The notes beneath the pieces were generated by a model. That model was not told the DNA's origin and did no database searches. It was given only the letters and a program-made list of their open reading frames with translations. Shown here piece after piece: positions 24,756-33,404 of a stretch of DNA of 64,000 nucleotides. Origin of the DNA: Prevotella koreensis (GTDB lineage Bacteria > Bacteroidota > Bacteroidia > Bacteroidales > Bacteroidaceae). Made by a program: the position numbers and the translations under genes. Where the stretch lies: positions 2,296,600-2,360,599 of the forward strand of contig NZ_RYYU01000001.1 in assembly GCF_003977605.1 (NCBI RefSeq), written 5' to 3'. Every line of letters starts with the position of its first letter. Within the stretch, counting starts at the first letter, position 1.

Positions 24756-25690
24756 GAATAGAAGTTGAATACAAAAATCACACTGGGGAACTAACCCCTA
24801 AGACATTCCCAATGACACGACTTGCTTTTGCTAAACATTTAGCGATTGCCGGACAAGCTTATGCTCCTTGTCTACAGAAATTTATTCGATTCGTTGGTAT
24901 GTATTGGAGTTATAGCTATTATATACAAAAAAGGGCTTTTAATGAAGACCGTTTTTCAGAGCCACCAATTCAACTCTCGGATCCTACAGAAAAAAGTCAT
25001 TTTTCTAATCTTGCAGGGAAAGCCATTGCAGATTTTCTTTCAAAACGAATAGATCAGAGTATTTTCACCGTGAATTATGAAGCTGCAATGAGGTTAAGGA
25101 ATATACCTATTAAGGGTTGTCGACCGGATTTACTTGCTTATAAATCCAATGAAAATATATTCGCTATTGAGGCTAAAGGCTATTCGGGCGGATGCAGAAA
25201 TATGCAAAAACATAAGGATCAATCCCAACAAGGTGAAATCCCTGTTAATTTTTCGGTTGCATGTGTCTCATATGATCTTTACAAAAAGGTTAAGTGCAAC
25301 TATTATGATCCGTTCAATGACAACATTCCATTTGATGAAGAGCTATTTAGAGAGCTAACGAAAAATTATTACAGAGGGCTTTCGGAGTTCTTGATCTTTC
25401 CCCATAGAGAGCACCAGATTCAAGACGAAGCTTTTTATGAAGTAGAATTGTTTCCTCATTTTTTTGAAGAAATTCTATCAGACAATATGCATTTTCGTTA
25501 TTACAGAGACTTTTGTCGAGATGTTTATTATCGTTGCCCAAGATTAATATTGCCTGGTAGAATCAGAGAATATGCAGAAGCTGGTTTGCCAAGAGAAACA
25601 AGACCTTTTTCATTTGAGGGAGGAGAACGAGACCACGATTTATACATAGATAATGACAGAGTTGGACTAATAATAAATAGCACTACCTAA
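24752..25690 (+). CDS. PD-(D/E)XK nuclease-like protein
   Basis: 312 residues, not matched to a named family. The segment GCRPDLLAYKSNENIFAIEAKG (about 122-143) carries the PD-(D/E)XK triad: D126, then E140-x-K142 on the next strand, the active site of many restriction and repair nucleases. An upstream helix, NLAGKAIADFLSKRI (about 86-100), fits the first core helix. The C-terminal half is rich in aromatic and acidic residues with no motif I can name. The gene is visibly more AT-rich than the core genes and sits among insertion sequences and pseudogenes, which suggests recent acquisition. No methyltransferase or other defence partner is visible. Nuclease activity is inferred from the motif only. 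Confidence 0.55.
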   Translation: MRIEVEYKNHTGELTPKTFPMTRLAFAKHLAIAGQAYAPCLQKFIRFVGMYWSYSYYIQKRAFNEDRFSEPPIQLSDPTEKSHFSNLAGKAIADFLSKRIDQSIFTVNYEAAMRLRNIPIKGCRPDLLAYKSNENIFAIEAKGYSGGCRNMQKHKDQSQQGEIPVNFSVACVSYDLYKKVKCNYYDPFNDNIPFDEELFRELTKNYYRGLSEFLIFPHREHQIQDEAFYEVELFPHFFEEILSDNMHFRYYRDFCRDVYYRCPRLILPGRIREYAEAGLPRETRPFSFEGGERDHDLYIDNDRVGLIINSTT

Positions 25691-25729
25691 TAATGGTATA
25701 CAATAAAAAAATGCATTAATAGAACGCAT

Positions 25730-26709
25730 ATGACCATAGAATTTTGTGCAATCAATAAGCCAAAAGATTGGATGGAGATGGTTGCTGAGTAATTCGGCAC
25801 ATCGGTAACGGATAACGGTTTTGCCGTTCCGCCTTCAATCGGCAACGGATTTTTCAAGCAATACTACCCGTTGTCATGGCTCACATTGACCTTATAAGTT
25901 TCATGTCGTACGAACCGATGACAATGGTGCATCGCTCGGTAGAAAACTCAAAATGGATTCCCGTGACGTTCTACAGCAACGAGCATAAACACGAGCAGAT
26001 TATCGGCACAAGCACAAAAACGGTCGGGGGGGGCACGCTCGACGGTATCTTTATGCCTTCAAGCAATATCCCTACGGAATGGACTTTCGCTCCCAAACGA
26101 CAGTATGAAAACATCACATTGACCTTCAACAAAGACTGGATAGAGCAAATGGATATGGCTCACGAAACCTATATCGGTTGGTTGCTCTGGTCGGACAAGT
26201 CTTTTTATCTCTTCGAGACTATCACACATGCGATGCAACAAGTATTGGACGGTATCAAGGCGATAACCAATAGCGATGCGCCTTTCTCCCCCCCCCATCT
26301 GCACGGGAAGGCAATAGAATTGCTGACGATATTCCTTGAAAAACTCGAAAATCGTTCGGAGGTAAAATCTCTTTCCAACTTGAATTTGAACGATGTGGAG
26401 GCTGTCTTCCGGGGCCGTCGTCAGATTTTACAAAGTTTGAACAATGTACCGAGCATTCCCGAACTGGAACGTGAAGCCAATATGAGCAGCTCCAAATTAC
26501 AAAAGTGTTTCAAACAGGTTATCGGAAAAGCTATCGCCGAGTATGCCCTATCCGAAAAGATGGAATGGGCAAAGTGCCTGCTATCCACCCGTCTTTACTC
26601 GGTGTCTGAAGTGGGCTATAAAGTCGGATACGCCAATCTCAGCCATTTTACAGAAGCTTTCCATAAATATCATCGTATAAAACCCAAACAATATCTCGAT
26701 TCTTTATAG
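25730..26709 (+). pseudogene. AraC-family transcriptional regulator, N-terminally broken
   Basis: The upstream frame starts MTIEFCAINKPKDWMEMVAE, meets TAA (25790-25792) where a Gln codon is expected, and continues FGTSVTDNGFAVPPSIGNGF. A one-base loss near 25888-25893 then shifts into the 277-aa open frame from 25876. With that base the gene is 327 codons, normal for the family. The C-terminal 95 residues are an intact AraC domain: IPELEREANMSSSKLQKCF and VSEVGYKVGYANLSHFTEAF. The 277-aa remainder lacks part of the sensing domain. The gene also carries a G8 run (26026-26033) and a C9 run (26288-26296). AraC regulators of this type are common on Bacteroidales mobile elements. Confidence 0.75.
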
Positions 26710-26774
26710 AATTGAGAAAGTACACGGCTTCATCTGTGTTGCCATTTCTCTTGAAATTCACGATAAGCATAATC

Positions 26775-27830
26775 CGACAAGAGACACCTGCCTACTTCCG
26801 CTATTCAATAGATGAGTGCTTTATGTATCTTGACGGAATAGGGGAGGAAAGATTGCAGAAATGGGGCGAGGCATTGCACAAAAGGGTAAGGCAGGAGGTG
26901 GGTATCTATGTCAGTATAGGTATGGCACCCAATAAGACTTTGGCAAAGATAGCCTCCAGATTATCTAAGAAATACGATGCTTACAGACATTGCTGTATAA
27001 TAGACAATGACTACAAACGCGAGAAGGCATTGGAATGGTGCAGTATAGAAGATGTGTGGGGGATTGGCAGAAGGTATGCTGCCAAATTGCAGTCATACGG
27101 AATGAAGACTGCATTAGATTTTGCCAGACATCATAAGGATTGGGTGCGACAGACATTTAATAATATAAATATTATAAGGACATGGCAGGAGTTAAACGGT
27201 GAGGATGTTATGCCAAACGAGGTGCTGACAAAGAAAAAGTCAATATGCACCAGTCGCTCGTTCAATGGTATGGTAAGCGATTATGAAACGTTGCGTAGCC
27301 ATGTGGCCAACTATGCCTGTCGCTGTGCCGAAAAACTTAGGATTCAAAAAACCGTGGCAAGCATCGTTGGGGTATTTATCAACACGAATGTCTTCCGTGA
27401 AGACCTTGCACAATACTGGAACTTCCAAGAAACACGGCTCATCACACCAACGAACAGCACAATAAAAATAGTACAGGCCGCTAACGATGTGCTTAGGCGT
27501 ATGTTTATACAAGGCTTTCAGTACAAAAAAGCAGGTGTGATAGTTATGGGTATTTCTCCTGACTCGGCAATACAACAAGACCTATTCGATTATAATGTGG
27601 AAAAGATTCAGAAGATGCGACGGCTTGATGAAGTGGTTGACCGCATCAACCGCATGAACGGTTCGGAAACTGTCGTAATAGGTAGTCAGCAATACACTAA
27701 AAAAGACGGCAAAGGTAAGGCCGATGTTTTTGCCAATGCCATTAAGCACGATTTCAAGAGTCCGAATCCTACAACACGCTGGAATGATATTATTAGGCTA
27801 AATGTTGGTGAGAAGCCTAAAAAAGAATAG
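26775..27830 (+). pseudogene. umuC: Y-family DNA polymerase UmuC, N-terminal part deleted
   Basis: Homology to UmuC begins near IIRQETPAYFRYSIDECFMYL, which holds the palm Asp-Glu pair, and continues through SIGMAPNKTLAKIASRLSKK, WGIGRRYAAKLQSYGM (helix-hairpin-helix), the little finger domain (SFNGMVSDYETLRSHVANY) and a C-terminal QQDLFD beta-clamp-binding motif. About 70 N-terminal residues, including the first catalytic Asp (usual DCNNF motif), are missing. The frame is instead preceded by about 20 unrelated codons just after the AraC gene. Without that Asp it cannot be a polymerase. The open frame starts formally at 26712. No umuD is present. Confidence 0.85.
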
Positions 27831-28089
27831 AAAAGAAACAGATGTTAACGATGTGGTATTTATGGGATAGTGGTTTCGTGTTTTGTCCTTCTCACGTATA
27901 TGCTCAACAATCAAACAAAATTTGTGCAGACTTATTAACGACAGATTGTGGATAAAAAAACGAAGTCGGGCAGATTCATGTCTGTCCGACTTCGTATGAT
28001 TACTTGGCCTCTTTCATAGCCATAATGCTAAAAGATAGTTTAGGGTATAAAAGGAAATTCTGTCGCAATGGGTTGTTCGAGGGTAAAAT
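27831..28089. other. Gap between UmuC fragment and nitroreductase
   Basis: 259 bp with one strong hairpin (27960-27995) and a lone DnaA-box-like TGTGGATAA (27947-27955). No gene is apparent. Confidence 0.5.
27954..27995 (-). terminator. Terminator downstream of the nitroreductase
   Basis: 14-bp stem ACGAAGTCGGGCAG (27960-27973) with CTGTCCGACTTCGT (27982-27995), one G-U pair, followed on the minus strand by seven T (complement of 27954-27960). Confidence 0.88.
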
Positions 28090-28830
28090 TTACCACATGA
28101 ACCCTTGTCGCTTCAGCACATCAATCAATGTTGCCGACATCGCCTCATTGTCTTTTTTAGTATATCGTATGTCGGTGAATACCTGTGCGAGGGTCTCCTT
28201 GTTGTTTATTCTGACGAACTCCTGATTTTCCGGCAACGCCTCTTTCTCTGCGTAGAAACGGTCGATGCGGTCGGCGGTATAGTCGTTATAAGTCTCGTCA
28301 TGAACTATTGCCTCTATTGGCAGACGGTCTGACAGTGGCGGATTTTCGTCCGGCCAGCCAAGCGTTATTGTGGCAACCGGCATCACAAGACGTGGCAACT
28401 GCAGCACCTCGATTATCTGTTGAGGCATATAAATCGTTGTTCCGAGGTAGCAATAGCCCAATCCCTCCTCATCGGCGAGATTACAGAACGTCTGAGTATA
28501 TAACAAGGTGTCTGACGCAGCATTAATGAACGATATGAAATTATCATACCCCGGCATTGCTTTCCGTTCCTCTGCCCACCGTGTTGTGCGTCGGAAGTCG
28601 GCACAGAATGTCAGCACCACCGGCGCACCTGTCACCATTGGTTGATTGAAATGTGCCGGTGCCAGTTGGCGTTTTTTCTCTTCAGAGCGCGTCACAATTA
28701 CGCTGTAAAGTTGCAGATTACCCATTGTCTGTGTGCGTTCCGCCTCCTTTAGCAGTCGTGTGAGCAACTCTCCGCTCACTTCCTTGTCTGAATATTTTCT
28801 TATACTCCTTCTTCTGTTAATTGATTCCAT
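28090..28830 (-). CDS. Nitroreductase family protein (FMN-dependent)
   Basis: 246 residues from the ATG at 28830 (MESINRRRSIRKYSD), preferred over the upstream in-frame ATG at 28854 because RRSIRKYSD is the normal N-terminal FMN-phosphate motif of the family. Further marks are LLKEAERTQTMGNLQLYSVIV, APVVLTFCADFRRT, GYCYLGTTIYMPQQIIEVLQLPRLVMPVATITLGWPDENPPLSDRLPIEAIVH in short pieces around 125-180, consistent with NfsA/FRP-like NAD(P)H oxidoreductases. Cytosolic homodimer expected. Substrate not predictable. A minus-strand -7 box (TACTTTTG) lies at 28892-28899. Confidence 0.9.
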   Translation of the reverse strand: MESINRRRSIRKYSDKEVSGELLTRLLKEAERTQTMGNLQLYSVIVTRSEEKKRQLAPAHFNQPMVTGAPVVLTFCADFRRTTRWAEERKAMPGYDNFISFINAASDTLLYTQTFCNLADEEGLGYCYLGTTIYMPQQIIEVLQLPRLVMPVATITLGWPDENPPLSDRLPIEAIVHDETYNDYTADRIDRFYAEKEALPENQEFVRINNKETLAQVFTDIRYTKKDNEAMSATLIDVLKRQGFMW

Positions 28831-29207
28831 TATAATTCCGAGTTTTTTAATCACGTTTCCCGCTATCGTTCCACGTGTGGGTTATTATTTGCAAAAGTAC
28901 GAAAAAAAACAGAAACCGATGTCCTTCCCGTTGTTTAATTTGTTTTTCATTCCTCGATTGTTATGCAAATCGGAATGTTGTATTATTTTTATGACGAATA
29001 AAAAAGTGCGAAACGGAAAACTTTTTCGTTCATGAAAAGAAAAAAGTTTCCCATTTTGGAAAACAATTCCTTTAAAGAATAAATAAAAATAACACATAAA
29101 GTATTTTTTTGTTTCGTGAAAATAGATTATCTTTGCACCATCCTTAAATACAAAGATTGTCGGCTCTTGATGTCATGGTTGCTGACAGTCAATATCATAA
29201 AAAGAAA
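28831..29207. other. Divergent promoter region, nitroreductase / nrdJ
   Basis: 377 bp. Minus-strand -7 box CAAAAGTA (28892-28899) and plus-strand TATCTTTG (29128-29135) are visible. I looked for a cobalamin riboswitch before nrdJ and found none. Confidence 0.55.
29128..29135 (+). promoter_or_regulatory. -7 box of the nrdJ-folB transcript
   Basis: TATCTTTG matches TAnnTTTG. TTTG at 29108-29111 is close, but the spacer of 16 bp is short for a -33 element. Confidence 0.5.
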
Positions 29208-31766
29208 ATGAAACAACTTAAAACATACTCACAAGAAGAGGCATTCGACAAGTCGTTGAATTATTTTGGTGGTGACGAACTCGCTGCTCGCGTATGGGTG
29301 AACAAATATGCGATGAAAGACAGTTTTGGAAATATTTATGAGCAAAGTCCCGAAGACATGCACCGGAGGATTGCGAAGGAGGTGGCTCGCATAGAAAAGA
29401 AATACCCCAATCCGCTCTCTGCGGAAGAGATTTTCGCCTTGCTCGACCATTTCCGCTATGTCGTTCCGGCCGGTTCGCCGATGACAGGTATCGGTAATAA
29501 TTTCCAAGTGGCCTCGCTCAGCAACTGTTTTGTTGTCGGTCTTGACGGCGATACCGATTCTTATGGTGCCGTATTGCGCATAGACGAGGAGCAGGTGCAG
29601 TTGATGAAGCGTCGCGGTGGTGTGGGTCACGACCTCAGCAATATACGCCCCAAGGGTACGCCGGTAAACAACTCGGCTCTCACTTCCACCGGTCTTGTTC
29701 CTTTCATGGAACGTTACAGCAATTCCACACGCGAGGTGGCGCAGGACGGAAGACGTGGTGCGCTGATGCTTTCAGTTAGTATCAAGCACCCTGACAGCGA
29801 GGCTTTCATAGATGCCAAGATGACCGAAGGAAAGGTCACCGGTGCCAATGTGTCGGTGAAAATAGACGACGAATTCATGCTGGCAGCCACCGAAGATAAA
29901 GAGTATGTGCAGCAATTCCCGATAGATGCAGACAATCCCATGGTCAGAAAGCCAATCAGTGCAAAGAAACTATGGGATAAAATAGTGCATAACGCATGGA
30001 AAAGTGCCGAACCGGGAGTTCTTTTCTGGGACACCATAATTCGCGAAAGCATCCCCGACTGCTATGCCGACCTTGGTTTCCGCACCGTCTCTACAAATCC
30101 CTGTGGCGAGATTCCGCTCTGTCCTTACGACTCTTGCCGTCTGCTTTCGATAAACCTTTTCAGTTATGTGGTCAATCCTTTCACTGAGAAAGCATATTTC
30201 GACTTCGATCTCTTCCGCAAGCATGTGGCTCTTGCCCAACGCATTATGGACGACATCGTCGATCTGGAGATGGAAAAGATTGACCTTATAATGAATAAGA
30301 TAAAGTCTGACCCTCAGAGCGATGAAGTGAAGGGAGCGGAGTATCATCTGTGGGAAAAGATAAAGGACAAGAGTTCAATGGGTCGCCGCACCGGTGTGGG
30401 TATTACTGCCGAGGGTGATATGATAGCAGCAATGGGACTGCGTTACGGCACTCAAGAGGCTACCGATTTCTCTGTGGAAGTACACAAAACGCTTGCACTT
30501 GCGGCCTATGGTTCGTCTGTTAGAATGGCAAAAGAACGTGGCTCATTCGCTATTTATGATCCGAAACGCGAAGCCGAGAATCCTTTCGTGATGCGAATAA
30601 AGGATGCCGACCCGGAACTTTATGCCGAAATGGAGAAATACGGAAGGCGTAATATTGCATGTCTGACAATCGCCCCAACCGGTACCACATCGCTGATGAC
30701 GCAGACCACAAGCGGTATCGAACCGGTGTTCATGCCTGTGTATAAGCGTCGCCGCAAGGTCAATCCCAACGACCAGAATGCCCATGTAGATTTCGTTGAC
30801 GAGGTGGGCGACTCGTTCGAGGAGTATATCGTATATCATCAGAAGTTCCTCAACTGGATGAAGATAAACGGAATAGATACCACGAAACGTTACACTCAGG
30901 AAGAAATAGACAAACTTGTGGAGCAGTCGCCCTACTATAAAGCCACGGCAAACGATGTCGATTGGCTCATGAAGGTGCGCATGCAGGGCGAGATACAGAA
31001 ATGGGTTGACCATTCCATCAGCGTTACCGTAAATCTTCCGAACGACGTTGACGAGGCTCTTGTCAACCGTCTATATGTCGAGGCGTGGCGCAGTGGTTGC
31101 AAAGGGTGCACCATCTATCGTGACGGTTCGCGCTCCGGGGTTATGATTCAGGTTAATGAAAAGAAGAAGAAAACCGAAGAAGTGCCACAAGAGAAGATAC
31201 CATGCAAGCATCCCGTGGTTACCGAAGTGCGCCCGCAGGTTCTCGAATGTGACGTGGTAAGATTTCAGAACAACAAAGAAAAGTGGGTCGCTTTCGTGGG
31301 ACTGCTCGATGGTTATCCGTATGAGATATTCACAGGTTTGCAGGATGATGATGAAGGCATTATGCTGCCAAAGTCTGTTACCAAAGGAAAGATAATCAAA
31401 CAGGTAAGTTCCGATGGTAAGAAGCGTTACGATTTTCAGTTCGAGAACAAGCGTGGCTATAAGACAACAGTGGAGGGACTGTCTGAGAAATTCAACCCTG
31501 AATACTGGAATTATGCAAAACTTATTTCCGGAGTGCTGCGCTACCGAATGCCGATAGATAATGTGATACGCCTTGTTGGTTCGCTGCAACTGAAGAGTGA
31601 GAGCATCAATACATGGAAGAATGGTGTGGAACGTGCATTGAAGAAATACCTCACCGACGGTACGCAGGCAAACGGACAGACCTGTCCCAACTGCGGACAA
31701 GAAACCCTTGTCTATCAGGAGGGATGCCTCATTTGCACTAATTGCGGTGCATCGCGTTGCGGATGA
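29208..31766 (+). CDS. nrdJ: Adenosylcobalamin-dependent (class II) ribonucleotide reductase
   Basis: 852 residues from the ATG at 29208 (MKQLKTYSQEEAF); the longer frame from TTG at 29157 adds 17 unlikely residues. It converts ribonucleotides to deoxyribonucleotides using a thiyl radical generated by AdoCbl. Signs: VASLSNCFVVGLD (Cys of the redox pair), RRGGVGHDLSNIRPKG, FRTVSTNPCGEIPLCPYDSC (active-site NPCGEI with Cys-x-Glu), ACLTIAPTGTTSLMT, then a TSCPD-type domain (about 665-800) and a C-terminal Cys module (CPNCGQETLVYQEGCLICT). No NrdB-like subunit is encoded nearby, as expected for class II. The window also holds a complete cobalamin uptake locus. folB follows 13 bp downstream. Confidence 0.95.
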   Translation: MKQLKTYSQEEAFDKSLNYFGGDELAARVWVNKYAMKDSFGNIYEQSPEDMHRRIAKEVARIEKKYPNPLSAEEIFALLDHFRYVVPAGSPMTGIGNNFQVASLSNCFVVGLDGDTDSYGAVLRIDEEQVQLMKRRGGVGHDLSNIRPKGTPVNNSALTSTGLVPFMERYSNSTREVAQDGRRGALMLSVSIKHPDSEAFIDAKMTEGKVTGANVSVKIDDEFMLAATEDKEYVQQFPIDADNPMVRKPISAKKLWDKIVHNAWKSAEPGVLFWDTIIRESIPDCYADLGFRTVSTNPCGEIPLCPYDSCRLLSINLFSYVVNPFTEKAYFDFDLFRKHVALAQRIMDDIVDLEMEKIDLIMNKIKSDPQSDEVKGAEYHLWEKIKDKSSMGRRTGVGITAEGDMIAAMGLRYGTQEATDFSVEVHKTLALAAYGSSVRMAKERGSFAIYDPKREAENPFVMRIKDADPELYAEMEKYGRRNIACLTIAPTGTTSLMTQTTSGIEPVFMPVYKRRRKVNPNDQNAHVDFVDEVGDSFEEYIVYHQKFLNWMKINGIDTTKRYTQEEIDKLVEQSPYYKATANDVDWLMKVRMQGEIQKWVDHSISVTVNLPNDVDEALVNRLYVEAWRSGCKGCTIYRDGSRSGVMIQVNEKKKKTEEVPQEKIPCKHPVVTEVRPQVLECDVVRFQNNKEKWVAFVGLLDGYPYEIFTGLQDDDEGIMLPKSVTKGKIIKQVSSDGKKRYDFQFENKRGYKTTVEGLSEKFNPEYWNYAKLISGVLRYRMPIDNVIRLVGSLQLKSESINTWKNGVERALKKYLTDGTQANGQTCPNCGQETLVYQEGCLICTNCGASRCG

Positions 31767-31779
31767 TAAAACATGAGAT

Positions 31780-32160
31780 ATGCAGTTGAAAGAGAGTTGG
31801 ATAGAACTTGACAACCTGCGCTTCAACGCCTGTCATGGTGTGTTGCCACAGGAGAGACTAACCGGTGGTGAGTTCACGGTGTCGCTGAAAGCAAAATACG
31901 ACATATCACGCGCCATGCTTTCAGACAACGTGGAAGAAACCATAAGTTATGCTGAAATATTCAAAATCGTAAATAGAGAAATGCTGAACCCGTCTTACCT
32001 GCTGGAGAATCTGGCAGGTAGGATAGGTGAGAGCATTTTCAGAGAGATAGAAGGTGTCAGCGAACTGATGATAAAAGTGTCGAAAGTAAATCCTCCGATG
32101 GGGGCACAGTGCGACGGAGCCGCCGTTTCAGTTTACTTAATAAATGATAAAACGCCCTGA
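31780..32160 (+). CDS. folB: Dihydroneopterin aldolase
   Basis: 126 residues; cleaves 7,8-dihydroneopterin to 6-hydroxymethyl-dihydropterin in folate synthesis. The FolB fold is seen in WIELDNLRFNACHGVLPQER (substrate-binding Glu/His region), the strand FTVSLKAKYDISRAM, TISYAEIFKIVNREM (catalytic region), LLENLAGRIGESIF and LMIKVSKVNPPMGAQ (Lys general base). Standard length. It starts 13 bp after nrdJ, so the two nucleotide/cofactor genes are likely co-transcribed. Confidence 0.93.
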   Translation: MQLKESWIELDNLRFNACHGVLPQERLTGGEFTVSLKAKYDISRAMLSDNVEETISYAEIFKIVNREMLNPSYLLENLAGRIGESIFREIEGVSELMIKVSKVNPPMGAQCDGAAVSVYLINDKTP

Positions 32161-32214
32161 AAGATTTCGCTTTCTCGCCCATAATTAATAATTTTGCACC
32201 TAATTATATAAGGT

Positions 32215-33399
32215 ATGCACAAGAAGTTGTTTTTTGTAACGATGCTTTTATTCGGTATTTTGATCGCTGCGACCGGTGCCGGAAAGAAGACTTTTACACT
32301 CGTTATCGATCCCGGACATGGTGGACACGACTCCGGTGCCGTGGGAGCGATGTCGAAAGAGAAAAACATCAACCTCAATGTGGCATTGGCTTTCGGTAGG
32401 CTTGTAGAGGCGAATTGCCCCGATGTTAATGTCATTTACACTCGCAAGACCGATGTGTTCATACCTCTTGGCGAACGTGCCAATATCGCAAACCGAAACA
32501 AGGCCGACCTGTTCATCTCCGTGCATACTAACGCTCTCCCTAAGGGTAGAGTGGCAAGGGGCTTCGAGGTTTACACACTCGGAATGCACCGTGCCGCCGA
32601 CAACCTCGCCGTTGCAAAGCGCGAGAACTCGGTAATATCCCTCGAAAAAGACTATCGACAACGTTATCAGGGTTTCGATCCTAACAGTAGCGAGAGTTAT
32701 ATCATGTTCGAGTTCATTCAGGATCGCAACATGTCGAAAAGCGTGGAACTGGCAAAGTATATACAGAAAGAGGCCTGCTTGTCAGCCGGTCGCAACAATA
32801 AGGGTGTACATCAGGCCGGCTTCCTTGTGCTCCGGGCTACCTCTATGCCGAGTTGTCTTATCGAACTCGGTTTCATTACTACGCCCGATGAGGAGCGTTT
32901 CCTGAATTCCCAAGATGGCATTAGCCGTCTTGCACGTGGCATCTACAACGCTTTTGCGAAATATAAGAACAAGCACTATACGTCAAGCGTTGTTCCTTAT
33001 GTGAAAGAAGAGAGTCTGCCCGAGCCTGATAGGGAAATGATGGCGGAGCAGACTGTAGAACCCAAGCCTGCCGATAATGACGTACCGGTTGCAGAGGAAA
33101 TGCCTGTCAAAGAAGATATTGCCGGAATGCCGGTGTTCAAAGTGCAGATACTGATAAGCAAAAAGCCACTAAATGCCGACAATAGCTTGTTCAAAGGAAT
33201 TACCGGTGTTGAAAGTTACGTGGAGGATAACTATGTCAAATACACTTACGGAGCATCTACCGATTTAAATAAAATACTACGCGTTAGGCAACATCTGCTC
33301 GAAAAATTTCCGCAGGCGTTCGTGATTGCCTTTAAGGATGGCGAGAAAATGGACGTGGGACAGGCCGTGCGTGAGTTCAAGACAAATAATAAAAGATAG
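32215..33399 (+). CDS. N-acetylmuramoyl-L-alanine amidase (Amidase_3) with SPOR-like tail
   Basis: 394 residues. Signal peptide about residues 1-22. The amidase_3 domain (about 24-250) has the zinc ligands: TLVIDPGHGGHDSGAVG (His), MSKEKNINLNVALAFG (Glu), LFISVHTNALP (His) and the catalytic Glu in SCLIELGFITTPDEE. It hydrolyses the amide bond between N-acetylmuramic acid and the stem peptide, for daughter cell separation. A low-complexity Glu/Pro/Val linker (about 262-300) leads to a C-terminal SPOR-like domain (FKVQILISKKPL...VESYVEDNYVKYTYG), which binds denuded glycans at the septum. The MlaD-like gene begins 5 bp later. Confidence 0.94.
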   Translation: MHKKLFFVTMLLFGILIAATGAGKKTFTLVIDPGHGGHDSGAVGAMSKEKNINLNVALAFGRLVEANCPDVNVIYTRKTDVFIPLGERANIANRNKADLFISVHTNALPKGRVARGFEVYTLGMHRAADNLAVAKRENSVISLEKDYRQRYQGFDPNSSESYIMFEFIQDRNMSKSVELAKYIQKEACLSAGRNNKGVHQAGFLVLRATSMPSCLIELGFITTPDEERFLNSQDGISRLARGIYNAFAKYKNKHYTSSVVPYVKEESLPEPDREMMAEQTVEPKPADNDVPVAEEMPVKEDIAGMPVFKVQILISKKPLNADNSLFKGITGVESYVEDNYVKYTYGASTDLNKILRVRQHLLEKFPQAFVIAFKDGEKMDVGQAVREFKTNNKR

Positions 33400-33404
33400 C
33401 ATTT

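Noticed and set aside
27947..27955. DnaA box TGTGGATAA as part of an origin
   Set aside because: Only one perfect box is present, 7 kb from dnaA, and no cluster or AT-rich unwinding region with further boxes is seen.
28855..29207. Cobalamin riboswitch upstream of nrdJ
   Set aside because: None of the conserved B12 riboswitch boxes is present in this gap.
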